The notes under the pieces: generated by a model
Told to the model about the DNA's origin: nothing
The model's database searches: none
What the model saw: only the letters and a program-made list of their open reading frames with translations
In this document: piece by piece, positions 1 to 9,980 of the stretch
How the letters are laid out: every line of letters starts with the position of its first letter
How positions within the stretch are numbered: position 1 is the first letter of the stretch
Program-made: the position numbers and the translations under genes
Source of the DNA: Dendrobium chrysotoxum
Taxonomy: Eukaryota > Streptophyta > Magnoliopsida > Asparagales > Orchidaceae
Length of the DNA: 64,000 nt
Assembly (NCBI GenBank): GCA_019925795.1
Contig: CM034304.1
Span: forward strand, 434,001-498,000
Reading direction: 5' to 3'

Positions 1-1186
1 GTTTAGGTTTTTTATGGGTTTTTAAGGTTTAGGGTTTTGGGTTTAGGGTTTTAGGGTTTTTTTTTATTAAGTGTTTTTAGGGTTTAGGGTTTTGGGTTTA
101 GGGTTTAACTTTTATGTTTTTTGGGTTTAGGGTTTAGGGTTTGGGGTCCTGGGTTTTTTTTTTGGGTTTAGGGTTAAGTGTTATTTAGGGTTTTTTATAA
201 TTTTTAAGTTTTACTGTTTAGGGTTTAGGAGTTTAGGGATTTTTTTGAAGTTTTTAGGGTTTAAGGGTATTTGGGTTTAGGGTTTTTTTAGGGTTTAGGG
301 TTTTTTTAAGGTTTTAAGGTTTAGGGTTTAACGATTTAGGGTTTTAGGTTTTTAGGGCATAGGGTTATTTTTAGGGTTTACGGTTTAGGGTTTAGGGTTT
401 ACTGTTTAGGATTTTTAGGGTTTAGGTTTTATTGTTTAGTGTTTAGGGTTAAGGGTTTAGGGTTTAGGGTTTAGGGGTTTAGGGTTTAGGATTTAGGGTT
501 TAGGGTTGAGGGTTTATGGTTTAGTGATTCAGGTTTTCTGGTTTGTGGTTTTTTAGGGTTTTTGGGTTTTATGGTTTAGGGTTTTTTTAGTGTTTAGGGT
601 TTAGGGTTTAGGGATTAGGTTTTTTTAAAGGTTTTAAGGTTTAGTGTTTTAGGGTTTAAGGTTTTAGGGTTTAGGGTTTAGGGTTTAGGGCTAAGGTTTT
701 TAGGGTTTAGGGTTTTTAGGGTTTTTAGGGTTAACAATTTTTTACGGTTTTAGGGTATAAGGTTTATAGTTTTTTAGGGTTTTGGGGGGCTTTTAGTCTT
801 TAGGGTTTACGGTTTTATTGTTTAGGGGGTTTAAGTTTTAGAGATTAGGGTTTTTTTTAAGGTTTTTTTGGGTTTTTGGGGTTTAAGGTTTAGGGTTTAA
901 AGTATTAAGGGTTTTTTTTATGGTTTAGGGTTTAGGGATTAGGGGTTTAGGGTTTAAGGTTTTTTAGGGTTAAGGCTTTTTTTGGGGTTTAGGGCTTAGT
1001 GTTTTTTTAAGGTTTAAGGGTTTAGGGTTTTACGGTTTAAGGTTTACGGTTCAGGGTTTTAAGGTTTCTGGTGTTTAGGGTTTTTTTAAGGGTTTAGGTT
1101 GTAGGGTTTAGGATTTTAGGGTTTATGGTTTTTAGTGTTTAGGGTTTAGGGTTTAAGATTTTTAGGGATTTAGGGTTTAGGGTCTA
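1..1186 (+). repeat. Degenerate telomere-like TTTAGGG array (left block)
   Basis: Head-to-tail TTTAGGG-type units on the plus strand, with many variants (TTTTAGGG, TTTAAGG, TTTACGG, long T runs). The irregular units point to an old interstitial block rather than a functional telomere, whose units would be uniform. Landmarks such as the T-run followed by TATTAAG (near 65) and GTGATTCAGG (near 526) recur in the same order near 24675 and 25142. This block is therefore a diverged copy of 24.6-25.7 kb. Copy A is inserted at its right edge. No gene is seen here. Confidence 0.95.
1182..1186. repeat. Target-site duplication GTCTA, left side of copy A
   Basis: GTCTA lies directly before the terminal TG of the left LTR at 1187 and recurs at 24118-24122 directly after the right LTR. 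Five base pairs is the usual copia duplication. The two copies prove that everything between them entered the telomere-like array as, or inside, one element. Confidence 0.9.
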
Positions 1187-2805
1187 TGAAAGTTTGATAG
1201 GGATGTTAAGTCCTAGTGAACTAGTCCCGAGGCTAACCAAGAGGGGTATGAATTGGTTATTTAAAAATTTCACAACAACAATGAGAAAATCTTTTCAATA
1301 CTTAGCAGCGGAAACAATTAAACAACAATGAAAAGATCACTCTCAGATATTCAAAAGTAAAGTGCAGAACTGAATCAGAAAAGTAAACCAGATTTTATAG
1401 TGGTTCGGTCAACTCGACCTACGTCCACTCCCCGGAGCCTCCCCTCCGGGTATTGCACTAAACAAAAAGTGTCTCTCCTTTTGCTCCCACAGCAAGGCGG
1501 AGAAGCCTGTACAAGACCTCCTTTTCACCACACGGTGGGGCAGAGAACCCGACCTCCTTTTGCTTCCTCCTGAGGCAGGAAGAAAACCTTCGAACTCCTT
1601 TTGCTTCCACCTGAAGCGGGCAGAGAACCCCGGATCTTCTTGCGAACGATCCTCCCACGACGAACACCGACTAGACGAAAGACGACGAGCAGAGAAGACG
1701 ACTCTGATCCATGCTTGGAGAAACCTTAGTGAATCCCTCACTAACTCCCCCACACAAGATCTTCTCTCTCTCTCGCAACTCTCTCTCTCTCTCTAGGGTT
1801 TCTCAGGGAAGGAAGGTGGCAAAAGATTTTTCTTGTTTCAAGAAAAAGTTCTTTTATAGGAGGGCTTAAAATTTGCCCTAAATCTCAACTGGTCGGCCAA
1901 GATCGTCCAGGACGATCGATCGATCGTCCTGTACGATCAGTTCAAAATCAGCTGTTTCAGCCTGGACGATCTGGCTCTTCTGGACGATCAGTAGAAAAAA
2001 TTGTTCAGATCGTCCCGTACGATCCCGCGATCGTCCGGGACAATTAGTGCAAATCGAGAAATATCGTCCAGAAGACAGTTCGGGTCATCCAAAGAAACCT
2101 GTGCTGGACGACCAAAAAATGGCTTGATCGTCCAGGACGATAGGGACATCATCCTGTACGATTAGTTCAAAAAGTGTACAAATCGTCCTAAACATAGTTC
2201 GGGACGTACAGTTGAAATGCATTAGACGATCATGATCGTCCGGGACGATCCTGCGATCGTCCAGGATGATTTGATCGTATCAATCAAAAATAAATTGCTT
2301 TCCTTAATTACCAGATTAATTTAGGCATGATTGTACTGAATCGTCCAGGATGATCAGACCAAATAACTTAAAATAAAGACTTGCCTAACTTGATCTGGCG
2401 GCTGAGAATTTCTGATTTGAGCACATTGTCCCGTACAATCCAAAGATCGTCCAGGACGATCGGCTTAAACAGACCCTGTTAACTTGGTCGCCCTAATTAG
2501 ATTTTTTGATTTTAGTGGATCGTCTAGGACGATGTAAATATCATCCAGGACGATCTGAACAAAAAATGAACAGAAACTCTAATTCACTCAAGCTCTCCCC
2601 CTGAGTGTGTGTGTGCAAGGTTACTTAGCTAGGGGATCCGTTATATTACAATTGAATCAACAAAAAGAAAAATCATACATTTGACACACTTGGACCCGAT
2701 CTTGAGTTTGCTTAATTTGCTTGTGGTCTTTTGTGCCTGAAACGGGTTAGCCAAGCAGAACACACTGGAAACATGTTTATCATCATCAAAACCAGATTTG
2801 CAATA
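1187..2805 (-). repeat. Copy A 3' LTR
   Basis: Reverse-strand LTR of 1619 bp. Its 3' end (TGAAAGTTTG on the plus strand) borders the TTTAGGG array and its 5' end abuts the polypurine tract. The terminal TG has decayed to TA (plus strand CAATA at 2801-2805). It holds decayed 15-bp palindrome pairs at about 1900-2570, a TATA-like box (1851-1858), a CT-rich stretch and one copy fewer of the 41-bp tandem unit than copy C. Confidence 0.9.
1851..1858 (-). promoter_or_regulatory. TATA-like box in copy A 3' LTR
   Basis: TATAAAAG read on the minus strand, just downstream of the palindrome block and upstream of the CT-rich leader. The same arrangement is found in G (60744) and D (54773). Use as a core promoter is inferred from position. 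Confidence 0.6.
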
Positions 2806-2819
2806 ATCTCCCCCTTTTT
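2806..2819 (-). promoter_or_regulatory. Polypurine tract of copy A
   Basis: AAAAAGGGGGAGAT on the minus strand, directly next to the 3' LTR. It primes plus-strand DNA synthesis. The sequence is characteristic of Sireviruses. Confidence 0.88.
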
Positions 2820-3080
2820 GATGATGTCAAACCTATGTTCAGTAGTTTTAAAAATACAAGAGCTAGGAGATCAAAAAGAAATTTTTTTTTAAATTTTTAA
2901 TTTTCATTGAACCAACAAAGTAGTACAACCACAAGTACGGAACATAACAGGAACAACCCTAGTACTGACTCCCCCTTTTGACATCACAAAAAAAGAGGGT
3001 AAGGAAAATCAACATAACCAGGCATGACAAAATAAAGCAGTGCAAACAAAACAGAAAAAACAGCGACTACACAATAAAAA
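2820..3080 (-). other. Copy A 3' untranslated stretch with a second polypurine-like motif
   Basis: Non-coding stretch between the ORF2 stop and the polypurine tract. At 2967-2981 the minus strand reads AAAAGGGGGAGTC, a near copy of the main tract about 150 bp upstream of it. Copy E has the same arrangement (44730-44740). Extra upstream polypurine tracts are known in Sireviruses. Confidence 0.6.
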
Positions 3081-4221
3081 CTAAAACTGAGGCGGATCCT
3101 GATCAGAAGAAGGAGGTGGCGGTGGTGGGTTGAAGTAATGGTGAATGGCCTGAAAGTGGGCTCAAATCCAGGCAATATCCTGGTCATGCTGCTGTTGCTA
3201 CTGTGCAGCATAGTCAGTGAAGCACTGGATGTCCTCGGCATACCGCTGCTCCTGGGCAACCACATAGGAGTCAAATCTTACCTCCCACTGATCGAAGCGC
3301 TTCACCAGGTGGTCAAAAGGGGAGAGGCAATGCGAAGGGGAGCAGGTGCCTTTGGTGCAACAGGAACTGGAATGGCCTCTTCCTCCTCTTCCTCAACATA
3401 CGGGGCGGGCTCCGGATGTAGTCGGGTGCTGTGTAGGACATGGAAGGCATTGTTGGCGAGGAAGGAAGGAGGAACATCTGGAGCTGCGGGATATTTCAGG
3501 TCATATTTGATTTTGAGGGCATAGGCAACGAAGTGTCCTAAGGCTAGATTTGGACGACGGCGATGACCTGGATCCCGAATGGTGGTGAGGTGCTCGAGGT
3601 ACCGGATAATAAGGTCGTGGCAATAAATTCCCTATTGGCCAAGATGTAGTAGGTGGTCAAGGATAGGAGTGGGGTGATGTGAATTCAATCCCCCGCCTTT
3701 GGAACGACGGAGGAACGAAGAACATGCTGAATAGTCCAGGCATCCTTAAGAAGTGTGGAGCAGGCATTATCATGATAAGGGGCATTTGTATTTCGAAGGA
3801 AATGATTGGCGACACTCCAATCATAGTCTGGGTCGGTGATAAGGGTGTGGAGTTTGTTGCCAGTGACGGAAAGTTGGAGATTGTTATGAAAGTCCTGGTA
3901 GGTAAGTTCGACGGGGCGCTGATTTACATAAGAGCGGAGGGTGTAATAATCAGCCAAAATCCGCAAGTTTGCAAAGAAAACGCGAAGAAGTTTTTAGCTA
4001 AAGGGAAATGCGAGAGTCATGATGAAGGTGAGGGAGGTGTGTGCGAAGAGGTCAAGGACAGGATAAGTGAGAGTGCGGGGATTTATGATTTTCGACGGTG
4101 TGATCCCCACTTCGTAATATCGCTCGTACGCAGCCTGATCGGCTGCATTCGGGAAGCGAGGATCAACAGGTCCCCAGGAGGAACTGACACCCTTTTGACG
4201 GGACCGTTTGCCACCAGCCAT
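3081..4221 (-). pseudogene. ORF2 (env-position ORF, plant transposon protein-like), copy A, broken
   Basis: Starts at an ATG (4221-4219) with MAGGKRSRQKG and ends with the conserved PPQF stop (3081-3083). Readable blocks are the N-terminal segment with NPRTLTYPVLDLFAHTSLTF, a middle block with DPDYDWSVANHFLRNTNAPY and VVPKAGD, and a C-terminal charged and proline-rich tail. An early stop lies at 3994 and the later part needs frame changes, so it is a pseudogene. It occupies the position of the env-like gene of other Sireviruses. I see no signal peptide or membrane segment, so envelope function is not supported. It resembles the protein class named putative plant transposon protein domain. That family match is from memory, and the function is unknown. 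Confidence 0.7.
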
Positions 4222-4315
4222 TAGGAATCGAAAATGTAAGGAAGTAGAAGGAGAGTGGAAGAAAAAGGTTTGGAAAATCCTTAAGAAAATCGCTATTTAT
4301 ATAGAAAATGGCCTG

Positions 4316-4840
4316 ATCGTCCCGTACGATCGCGACATCGTCCAGGATAATATGGGCATTTATGACGTCGTGGACGATTGTTCAAAAAGACAGTCCGATC
4401 ATCCAGGACGATCAGAGATCGTCCAGGACGATTAGACACAGGCGATCGTCCCGAGGAGTCAGGCTGGACGACCGTTGACGAAAAGTATCATCCAGGACGA
4501 TTAGGTGGATCGTCCGGGATGATATGCAATAAATATGTCGGACGGGCCGAATTCCAATCGTCCAGCGGCTTGCACGTGGATCGTCCAGGATGATGAGGTG
4601 GATCATCCAGGACGATGGATAATAATTGGTGCAATGTCAGTCGTTTGATCAGATCAGGAAGATATGGATCATATCGTCCAGGATGATATAAGGATCATCC
4701 AGGACGATCACCAATAATTGGAATTTTTTAGCAGCAGGAGCAGTGTGGGGATGATTTTGAATGAATCGTCCAATATGATGTTTGGATCGTCTACAATGAA
4801 GAGGATCGTCCAGGACGATCGGTGTATCGTCTAGGACGAT
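4316..4840. promoter_or_regulatory. Paired 15-bp palindromes upstream of copy A ORF2
   Basis: Decayed copies of ATCGTCCNGGACGAT in pairs with starts 21 bp apart, for example 4316/4337 and 4805/4826. They lie 5' of the ORF2 start. Many units show CG-to-CA or TG changes (ATCATCC, GGATGAT). The same module is in the LTRs. The role is unknown. Binding sites or RNA hairpins are both possible. Confidence 0.75.
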
Positions 4841-5332
4841 GTGAAGAAAACAGAAAAAGATGGATGATGAAGATGACCGATCAGGATCCTAAAAACACAA
4901 CCATGAAATAAAAATAAAACAAAAATGAATAAAACTCACAGCAAAAACACATAAAAGCAAGGTTTTTTTTTTGATCAAGCTGCTCGAGTAAATCAGAATT
5001 TTTCCTTGATTTTAGATTCAAAAACCAATAAGAAGATGATTGACAGCGCTGAAATCCAGAAAACGTTGGAAAAATCAACATTCGTAACTCCGACCCCGGG
5101 CACCTTATCGATGCAAATCTCTTTCAAAACAAAAATCCGATTAAGAAGAAAAGACATTAGATTTGAAAAGAGATCCTTTCAAGCCTCGTTCTAGAAAAAT
5201 ATCTAATATAATAGTGTTACAAAGTAAGGAATCAAAAATCAGGATTTCCAAACTCAAGGTTTTGAAAATATTAAGTGGCTCACGGATTTTTCTAAGACAT
5301 TTAGCAATCTGAAAGGGAAGAAAGCTTGGTTT

Positions 5333-5492
5333 GGGCTCATTTTGTGCCTCTTTTTCAAATTGGTTGGCGCTTTATGCATCTTTTCATTTTTGATACACTT
5401 TGTGTATCCAATTTGGAAATTTCACATTTTTTCAGTTTTGGGCTCATTTTATGCCTCTTTTTCAAATTATTTGGCGCACTGCGCATCTTTTG
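5333..5492. repeat. Direct repeat in the post-pol spacer, copy A
   Basis: Two copies of about 53 bp (5333-5385 and 5440-5492), sharing GGGCTCATTTT, GCCTCTTTTTCAAATT and GGCGC segments. Corresponding repeats lie near 14158-14320 in copy C and, inverted, near 51690-51870 in copy D. The repeat is therefore an inherited part of family 1. Copy E lacks it. Confidence 0.65.
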
Positions 5493-6153
5493 TAAGCTTT
5501 CTCCTTTTCATAATCATTAAAGAGTCCCAGCTATGAGATTATCTTCCAGACATAGGAGATGACTCTCCACAGTAAGGAAGAATAATTCACAGAATAAAAG
5601 CCATACAACATATGATAAATGCAATCACTTGGTTTAGAAAATCAAGCTAATGACTAAAGACTTTGAAAAACACTATTGATATGAGGCAGATTACTGTAGG
5701 AAGAGAAAATAATCTCTATTTTAAAAACTAACATTTTAATTTTGAAGAGGATTTTTATCCAAAAGAAACTATACACTAGTAAAGGAGTTAGAGGAAGAGA
5801 AATAATCATCAATATTTCTTCCCTTTAACAGATTCAGTGGAATCAATCACTGCTTACCAGCTTCCAAATAAAAATAAGGTAAAAACTCCCAGTCAGAAAT
5901 TCAGATTATCAGAAGTAGTGAGCGGTGATCAGATTTTGAAAAATATAAAATAGTAAGTGCAAGATATGAACCAGTGAGTAAAAATAAGTAGAAAATCACA
6001 TCAAGGTAAATACTCAAATAAAACTAACAGTAAGGCTAAAATAAAAATCAGCAGAATAAATAAAATCAACTGAAAGAAAATAATCAAACTAAAAACTAAC
6101 TAACAAAAAATAGAATACCAATCAGAATAATTAGAAATCAGCAGTCATTAGAA

Positions 6154-6871
6154 TCAAGCATTTATATAAATCACTCATAATCTGGTACTTAAAATACTGA
6201 ATGAGTCAAAGGCCAGTGGTTTTGTGAATATGTCAGCCAGCTGATTTTCAGTTGCTACATGATGTAGCTCAATGTCCCATTTTGTAACACGGTCCCTAAT
6301 GAAGTGATGCCTTATATCAATGTATTTGGTCCTAGAATGTTGGATTGGATTCTTAGAGATACAGATGGCACAAGTATTATCACACAGAATAGATATTGTG
6401 CCAACAGGTACTCCTAAATCCAAGACTTATTGCTTCAACCAAAGAACTTGGGCCACACAACTTCCTAAGGCAATGTACTCAGCTTCAGTAGTGGAAAATG
6501 CAACTGAGTTCTATTTTCTACTAGGCCAGGAGACTAACGACTATCCTATGAACTGACAAGTCCCAGAATTGCTCTTTCTATCCATCCTACACGCTGTAAA
6601 GTCAGAATCAGAATATCCAATGATCTCAAAAGAGGTGTTATGCCTAGGGTACCAAATTCCTAGGTTTGGGGTCCCTAAAAGATATCTAAGAATTCTCTTT
6701 ACAGTAGTCAGGTGGGACTCTTTAGGATCAGCCTGAAACCTAGCACAAAGACAGACACTAAACATGATATCAGGTCGGCTAGCAGTCAGGTAAACCAGTG
6801 ATCCTATTATTCCTCTATACTTCTTCTTATCAACAGATTTTCCACTTGAATCCTTATCTAACTAAACTAAG
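6154..6871 (-). pseudogene. pol 3' fragment (RT end and RNase H), copy A
   Basis: Minus-strand remnant of the copia polyprotein. It contains YLTASRPDIMFSVCLCARF, then RNase H with acidic residues in YSDSDF, EAEYI and CDNTCAI, and ends in DIFTKPLAFD. Stops interrupt it (for example after CQFIG at 6541), and a stop at 6175 replaces a Gly codon shortly before the ancestral terminus at 6154. The 5' side is cut at 6871 by copy B. Confidence 0.85.
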
Positions 6872-8652
6872 TGTTGAAATCCAGGATCTCGAGCACTTAA
6901 TTTTGATGGTGATAACTAATACTTACTGAATCCATATAGACTTCCTTTAGATTACAAATGTTTAATCCTTGTATATGAGTACTAATATTTTAGGTCCGAT
7001 GCACACTGCTCAAGGTTACTGGAGACTCAAACCGGGTAGAATAGGCTGTTGAAAAGTTTGTAATTTTTATTTCTTTATTTTTTTTTTTGAGTCTACCATA
7101 GAAGCATGCATGTGAAAGGAGCAACCATGCACACACACAAGGGGAGAATTATTTTAAATATTTAAAAGTTTTTTCAGAATATCGTAATGTATGATTTAAT
7201 ATCATAATGTACAATTAATTAATAATACTCAGGTTAACGGCTAATTTTTAGATGATTAAATTTATAATCTAATCATAATGTACGATACCTATCGTACTAT
7301 ACGATAAGATACAATTGAGAAACCCTAGCCGCCAGAATAAGTATGGTAAGTTCTTAATTTTGATTTTTTGAACTGATCGTAATGTACGATGATGATCGTA
7401 CTGTACGATTAACTGAATACTTACCAAAATTATCTCCCGTAATCAGGAAATAAATGTTGGTTTCTTATTTAATGTTGATCATACTGTACGATTGTATATC
7501 GTATCGTATGATAGACAGAGACGATTATAATCGTCCCGTCGACCATACCAGACGAAACCAAGTTTTTTTGTTCTATTCATCCTGGATGATATTTGTATCA
7601 TACAGGACGATATCCTGAAACACAATAGTCGTACTGTAAGACTAAAGGAGTGCTGGACGACTGGCAGAGATGAATTCTTTCATCCCAGGGATCGTCCCAC
7701 AGATCGTTCTGTACGAACAGTATGAATCAACAGTATCGTCCTGTATAATTTACATATCATACAGTATGATATGTATAAACTTTGAACTAATCGTACTGTA
7801 CGTTTATAGATCGTACTGTACGAACAGAAGTGCAAAAGTTGAATCTTTTAGGGTTTTCTGAAGCCTGATATAAAAATAACTTAAAATTTTTCTTAGTGAG
7901 TTGTTGATCTATCCTCTTGCTGTGAGAGGCTTTGAGGGAAGAAGGAGATTCGTGAGGGAGAAGTTTTTCCTCAGAGAGATCCAGGGCTTGCGAGAGGAAG
8001 GTGAAGGTGACCTTGAGCGTGAGGGAGAAGTAGTGTGAGGGGATTACACGGTGGCTCCAAGCTAGCTGCATGCTTTGCTCCTCTTGTGGCTTTGGGGAGT
8101 CTCAGGAAAGTTCTCGAGGGAAGAGTCACTTCAAGATCGACATCGCCAAGGTACTCTGCTATCTCCAGGAGGGAGAAAAAGGAGTAAGTCCGCTGCCGTC
8201 ACCAGGAGGGTGACATAGCATTTGGTATTCCGCCGCACCGAGGGAGGTGAAAGTGAGTATTGTAAATGCTTCTCCGCCTTGCTGTGGGAGCAAAAGGAGA
8301 GTCAACTTTTACTAGTGCAAATCTCGAAGTAGAGGACTCTGGGGAGTGGACGTAGGTTAAGTGACCGAACAACTATAAATATCTCTGGTGTGTTTTTTCC
8401 ATTTTACCGTACTTTACTTTTCATGCTCTTAATTAGTACGTCAAATTGCTTGGTGAAAAATCATAATTTGAATCTTGTATTGTGAAAGTTAAAATTGAAT
8501 TACCAATATCGTTGTTGTGATCGTTGTACTTGCTTTCGCACATTATTCATTGAGTTATCCTTTAAAAATACAAAAAAAAATAGAACTCTTATTTAGGGTT
8601 GAATTTTTAAAATACCAATTCACCCCCCCTCTTGGCGCATCTCGTACTTTCA
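6872..8652 (+). repeat. Copy B 5' LTR
   Basis: LTR of 1781 bp from TGTTGAAATCC to CGTACTTTCA. It carries family 2 palindromes (ATCGTACTGTACGAT and decayed forms) at about 7180-7830, a TATA box (7869-7876), and ends with the conserved CACCCCCCCTCTTGGCGCATC segment. It is shorter than the E LTRs (1.96 kb), partly because some palindrome units are absent. Confidence 0.9.
7869..7876 (+). promoter_or_regulatory. TATA-like box, copy B LTR
   Basis: TATAAAAA in the context GCCTGATATAAAAA, downstream of the palindrome block. It is conserved in both E LTRs (37169 and 46162). Confidence 0.6.
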
Positions 8653-8654
8653 AG

Positions 8655-8666
8655 TGGTATCAAAGC
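8655..8666 (+). promoter_or_regulatory. Primer binding site, copy B
   Basis: TGGTATCAAAGC, two bases after the LTR end. It has one mismatch to TGGTATCAGAGC, the site complementary to initiator Met-tRNA used by copia elements. Confidence 0.85.
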
Positions 8667-8711
8667 AGGGTTTCAAAATACTGTTTTAGAAAACCTAGAA
8701 ACGTAGGATCC

Positions 8712-9980
8712 ATGGCTCAATTTGGTAACCGTAACACTGCGGAGGGTTATTCTATAACTCGTCCACCATTATTTGATAATATACCATTTGATTTCTGGAA
8801 AATACGCATGTTTACATTTTTACCGTCTCTAGACTATCGCATGTGGATGTTAGTCCAAGAAGGTTATTCTGCATCATTTCGTATGTTGAATGGAATTTAA
8901 ACTGAACTATCATTTAATGAATGGAGCATTAAGGATAGAGAACTTGCACAGCTAAATGCTAATTATCTAAACTGTTTCTTTTGCGTATTGAAATCAGAAG
9001 ACTATATGCGAGTATCAACTTGTACTACTGGAAAGCAAATTTGGGGCAAACTGTGTATTACGTATGAAGGAACTAGTGAGGTCAAGCAATCTAGGTTGAA
9101 CATACTGCTACATGATTATGAACTATTCCGCATGAAACCTAGTGAAACTATATCTGACATGTACACTCGATTACCCAGATTGTAACATTTCTGCATGCTT
9201 TAGGAAGAGAGTTGTCTAACTCAGAAAAAGTAAACAAAATACTACGATGTTTTCCTAGCTCATATGATACTAAAATTACTGTAATAACTGAGTCAAAAGA
9301 CCTGAACGTTTATTCTATTGACAATTTACTTGGGTCACTCATTGCCTACGAGCAAGGAGTGAGTCAATGATAAAGTGATGCAGGTGAAAAGAAGAAGGAG
9401 TGAATGGTGGCTTTAAAAGCAAACAATTTTGAAAGTGACAGCTCAGCAACGGAGGAAGATGACGACATCACGTTGATGACTCATCAGTTCAAAAATTTTC
9501 TGAAAAGAAAGTAGCGCCGTCATCAAAGAAATTGGAACAAAGGTAAAAGCTCAAAGTATACTAAAGTTGCATCTGACACAATTTGCTTTGAGTGTAGGAA
9601 ACCCGGTCATCTCCGAGCTGATTGCCCCAACATCAAGACTCATCAAACCAAGGAAAAGGGTGAGGAAAGATCAAAGTTCAAGAAGGGCAAAATTAAGACA
9701 CAAAAAGCATTTTGGGCCGACTCTGCCTCATAATCATCGGAAGAAGAAGTAGAGGAGGAGGTAACGAATATGTGTCTTATGACTAATGATAATCTTAATC
9801 AATCAGATCAAGATGAGGTATGTCAACTGTCCTACGATGAACTGCTTGTTATTTCTGAAAAATCAATGACTCGTATAGAAAATTAAAGAAAAAGCATGTT
9901 AGTCTTAAGACTGAGTTTAATACTTTACAAAAGGAGCATGCTAGTGTAGTTAAGAATTTTTTTGACTTGGATAAAGATCA
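8712..9980 (+). pseudogene. gag, copy B, broken and truncated
   Basis: Begins MAQFGNRNTAEGYSITRPP and continues with the UBN2-like gag core (FDFWKIRM, YRMWMLV, TGKQIWG, LLHDYELFRMKPSETISDMYTR). It is broken by a stop at 8898-8900, a 1-bp deletion near 9172 (CGATTACCC instead of CGATTCACCC), and several later stops near 9370-9400. The CCHC knuckle CFECRKPGHLRADC is still readable near 9581. It ends in the coiled-coil part where copy C starts. It is a pseudogene. Confidence 0.85.
9976..9980. repeat. Left flank GATCA of copy C, without a matching right copy
   Basis: GATCA precedes the copy C LTR and is native copy B gag sequence (compare 39267-39271 in copy E). The five bases after the right LTR are CTAGC (21744-21748), native to copy A gag. 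The two flanks do not match. Confidence 0.8.

Larger units (their letters stand above)
4222..6153 (-). other. Copy A spacer between pol and ORF2
   Basis: Non-coding spacer of 1.9 kb. The part next to ORF2 (4316-4840) carries the palindrome module. The middle holds a direct repeat of about 53 bp at 5333-5385 and 5440-5492 (GGGCTCATTTTGTGCCTC and following). The part next to pol is A-rich on the plus strand. Copies C and D have the same spacer. No ORF with family support is seen. Confidence 0.75.
6872..9980 (+). mobile_element. Copy B: family 2 Sirevirus-type element, 3' part lost
   Basis: Plus-strand element nested in the pol of copy A. It has a full 5' LTR (6872-8652), primer site and gag, then stops inside gag at 9980, where copy C begins. 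No B sequence follows copy C: the flank after 21743 is copy A gag. About 7 kb of B (end of gag, pol, ORF2, 3' LTR) is therefore missing. The 5 bases before the LTR are CTAAG; the matching right duplication is gone. Confidence 0.85.

Noticed and set aside
1..1186. Functional chromosome end at the left edge of the window
   Set aside because: Units are too degenerate, have satellite-like higher-order structure, and continue for kilobases on the other side of an inserted element.
1409..1796. Open frames of 69-114 codons in the LTR leader, repeated in every family 1 LTR (also near 10188-10600, 20289-20589, 22723-23118, 54890-55258)
   Set aside because: They are antisense or chance readings of the tandem 41-bp units and leader. 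Length changes with unit number, and no family features are present.
3138..3524. Plus-strand frames over ORF2 regions (also near 3679-4224, 11945-12286 and 12507-12842)
   Set aside because: They are antisense to ORF2 in copies A and C and mirror its conserved codons. There is no independent support.
5326..5536. Phe/Leu-rich small proteins in the post-pol spacer (also 14152-14346, 52175-52447)
   Set aside because: They arise from the direct repeat read in overlapping frames. The spacer is non-coding in all copies, and frames are not kept between copies.
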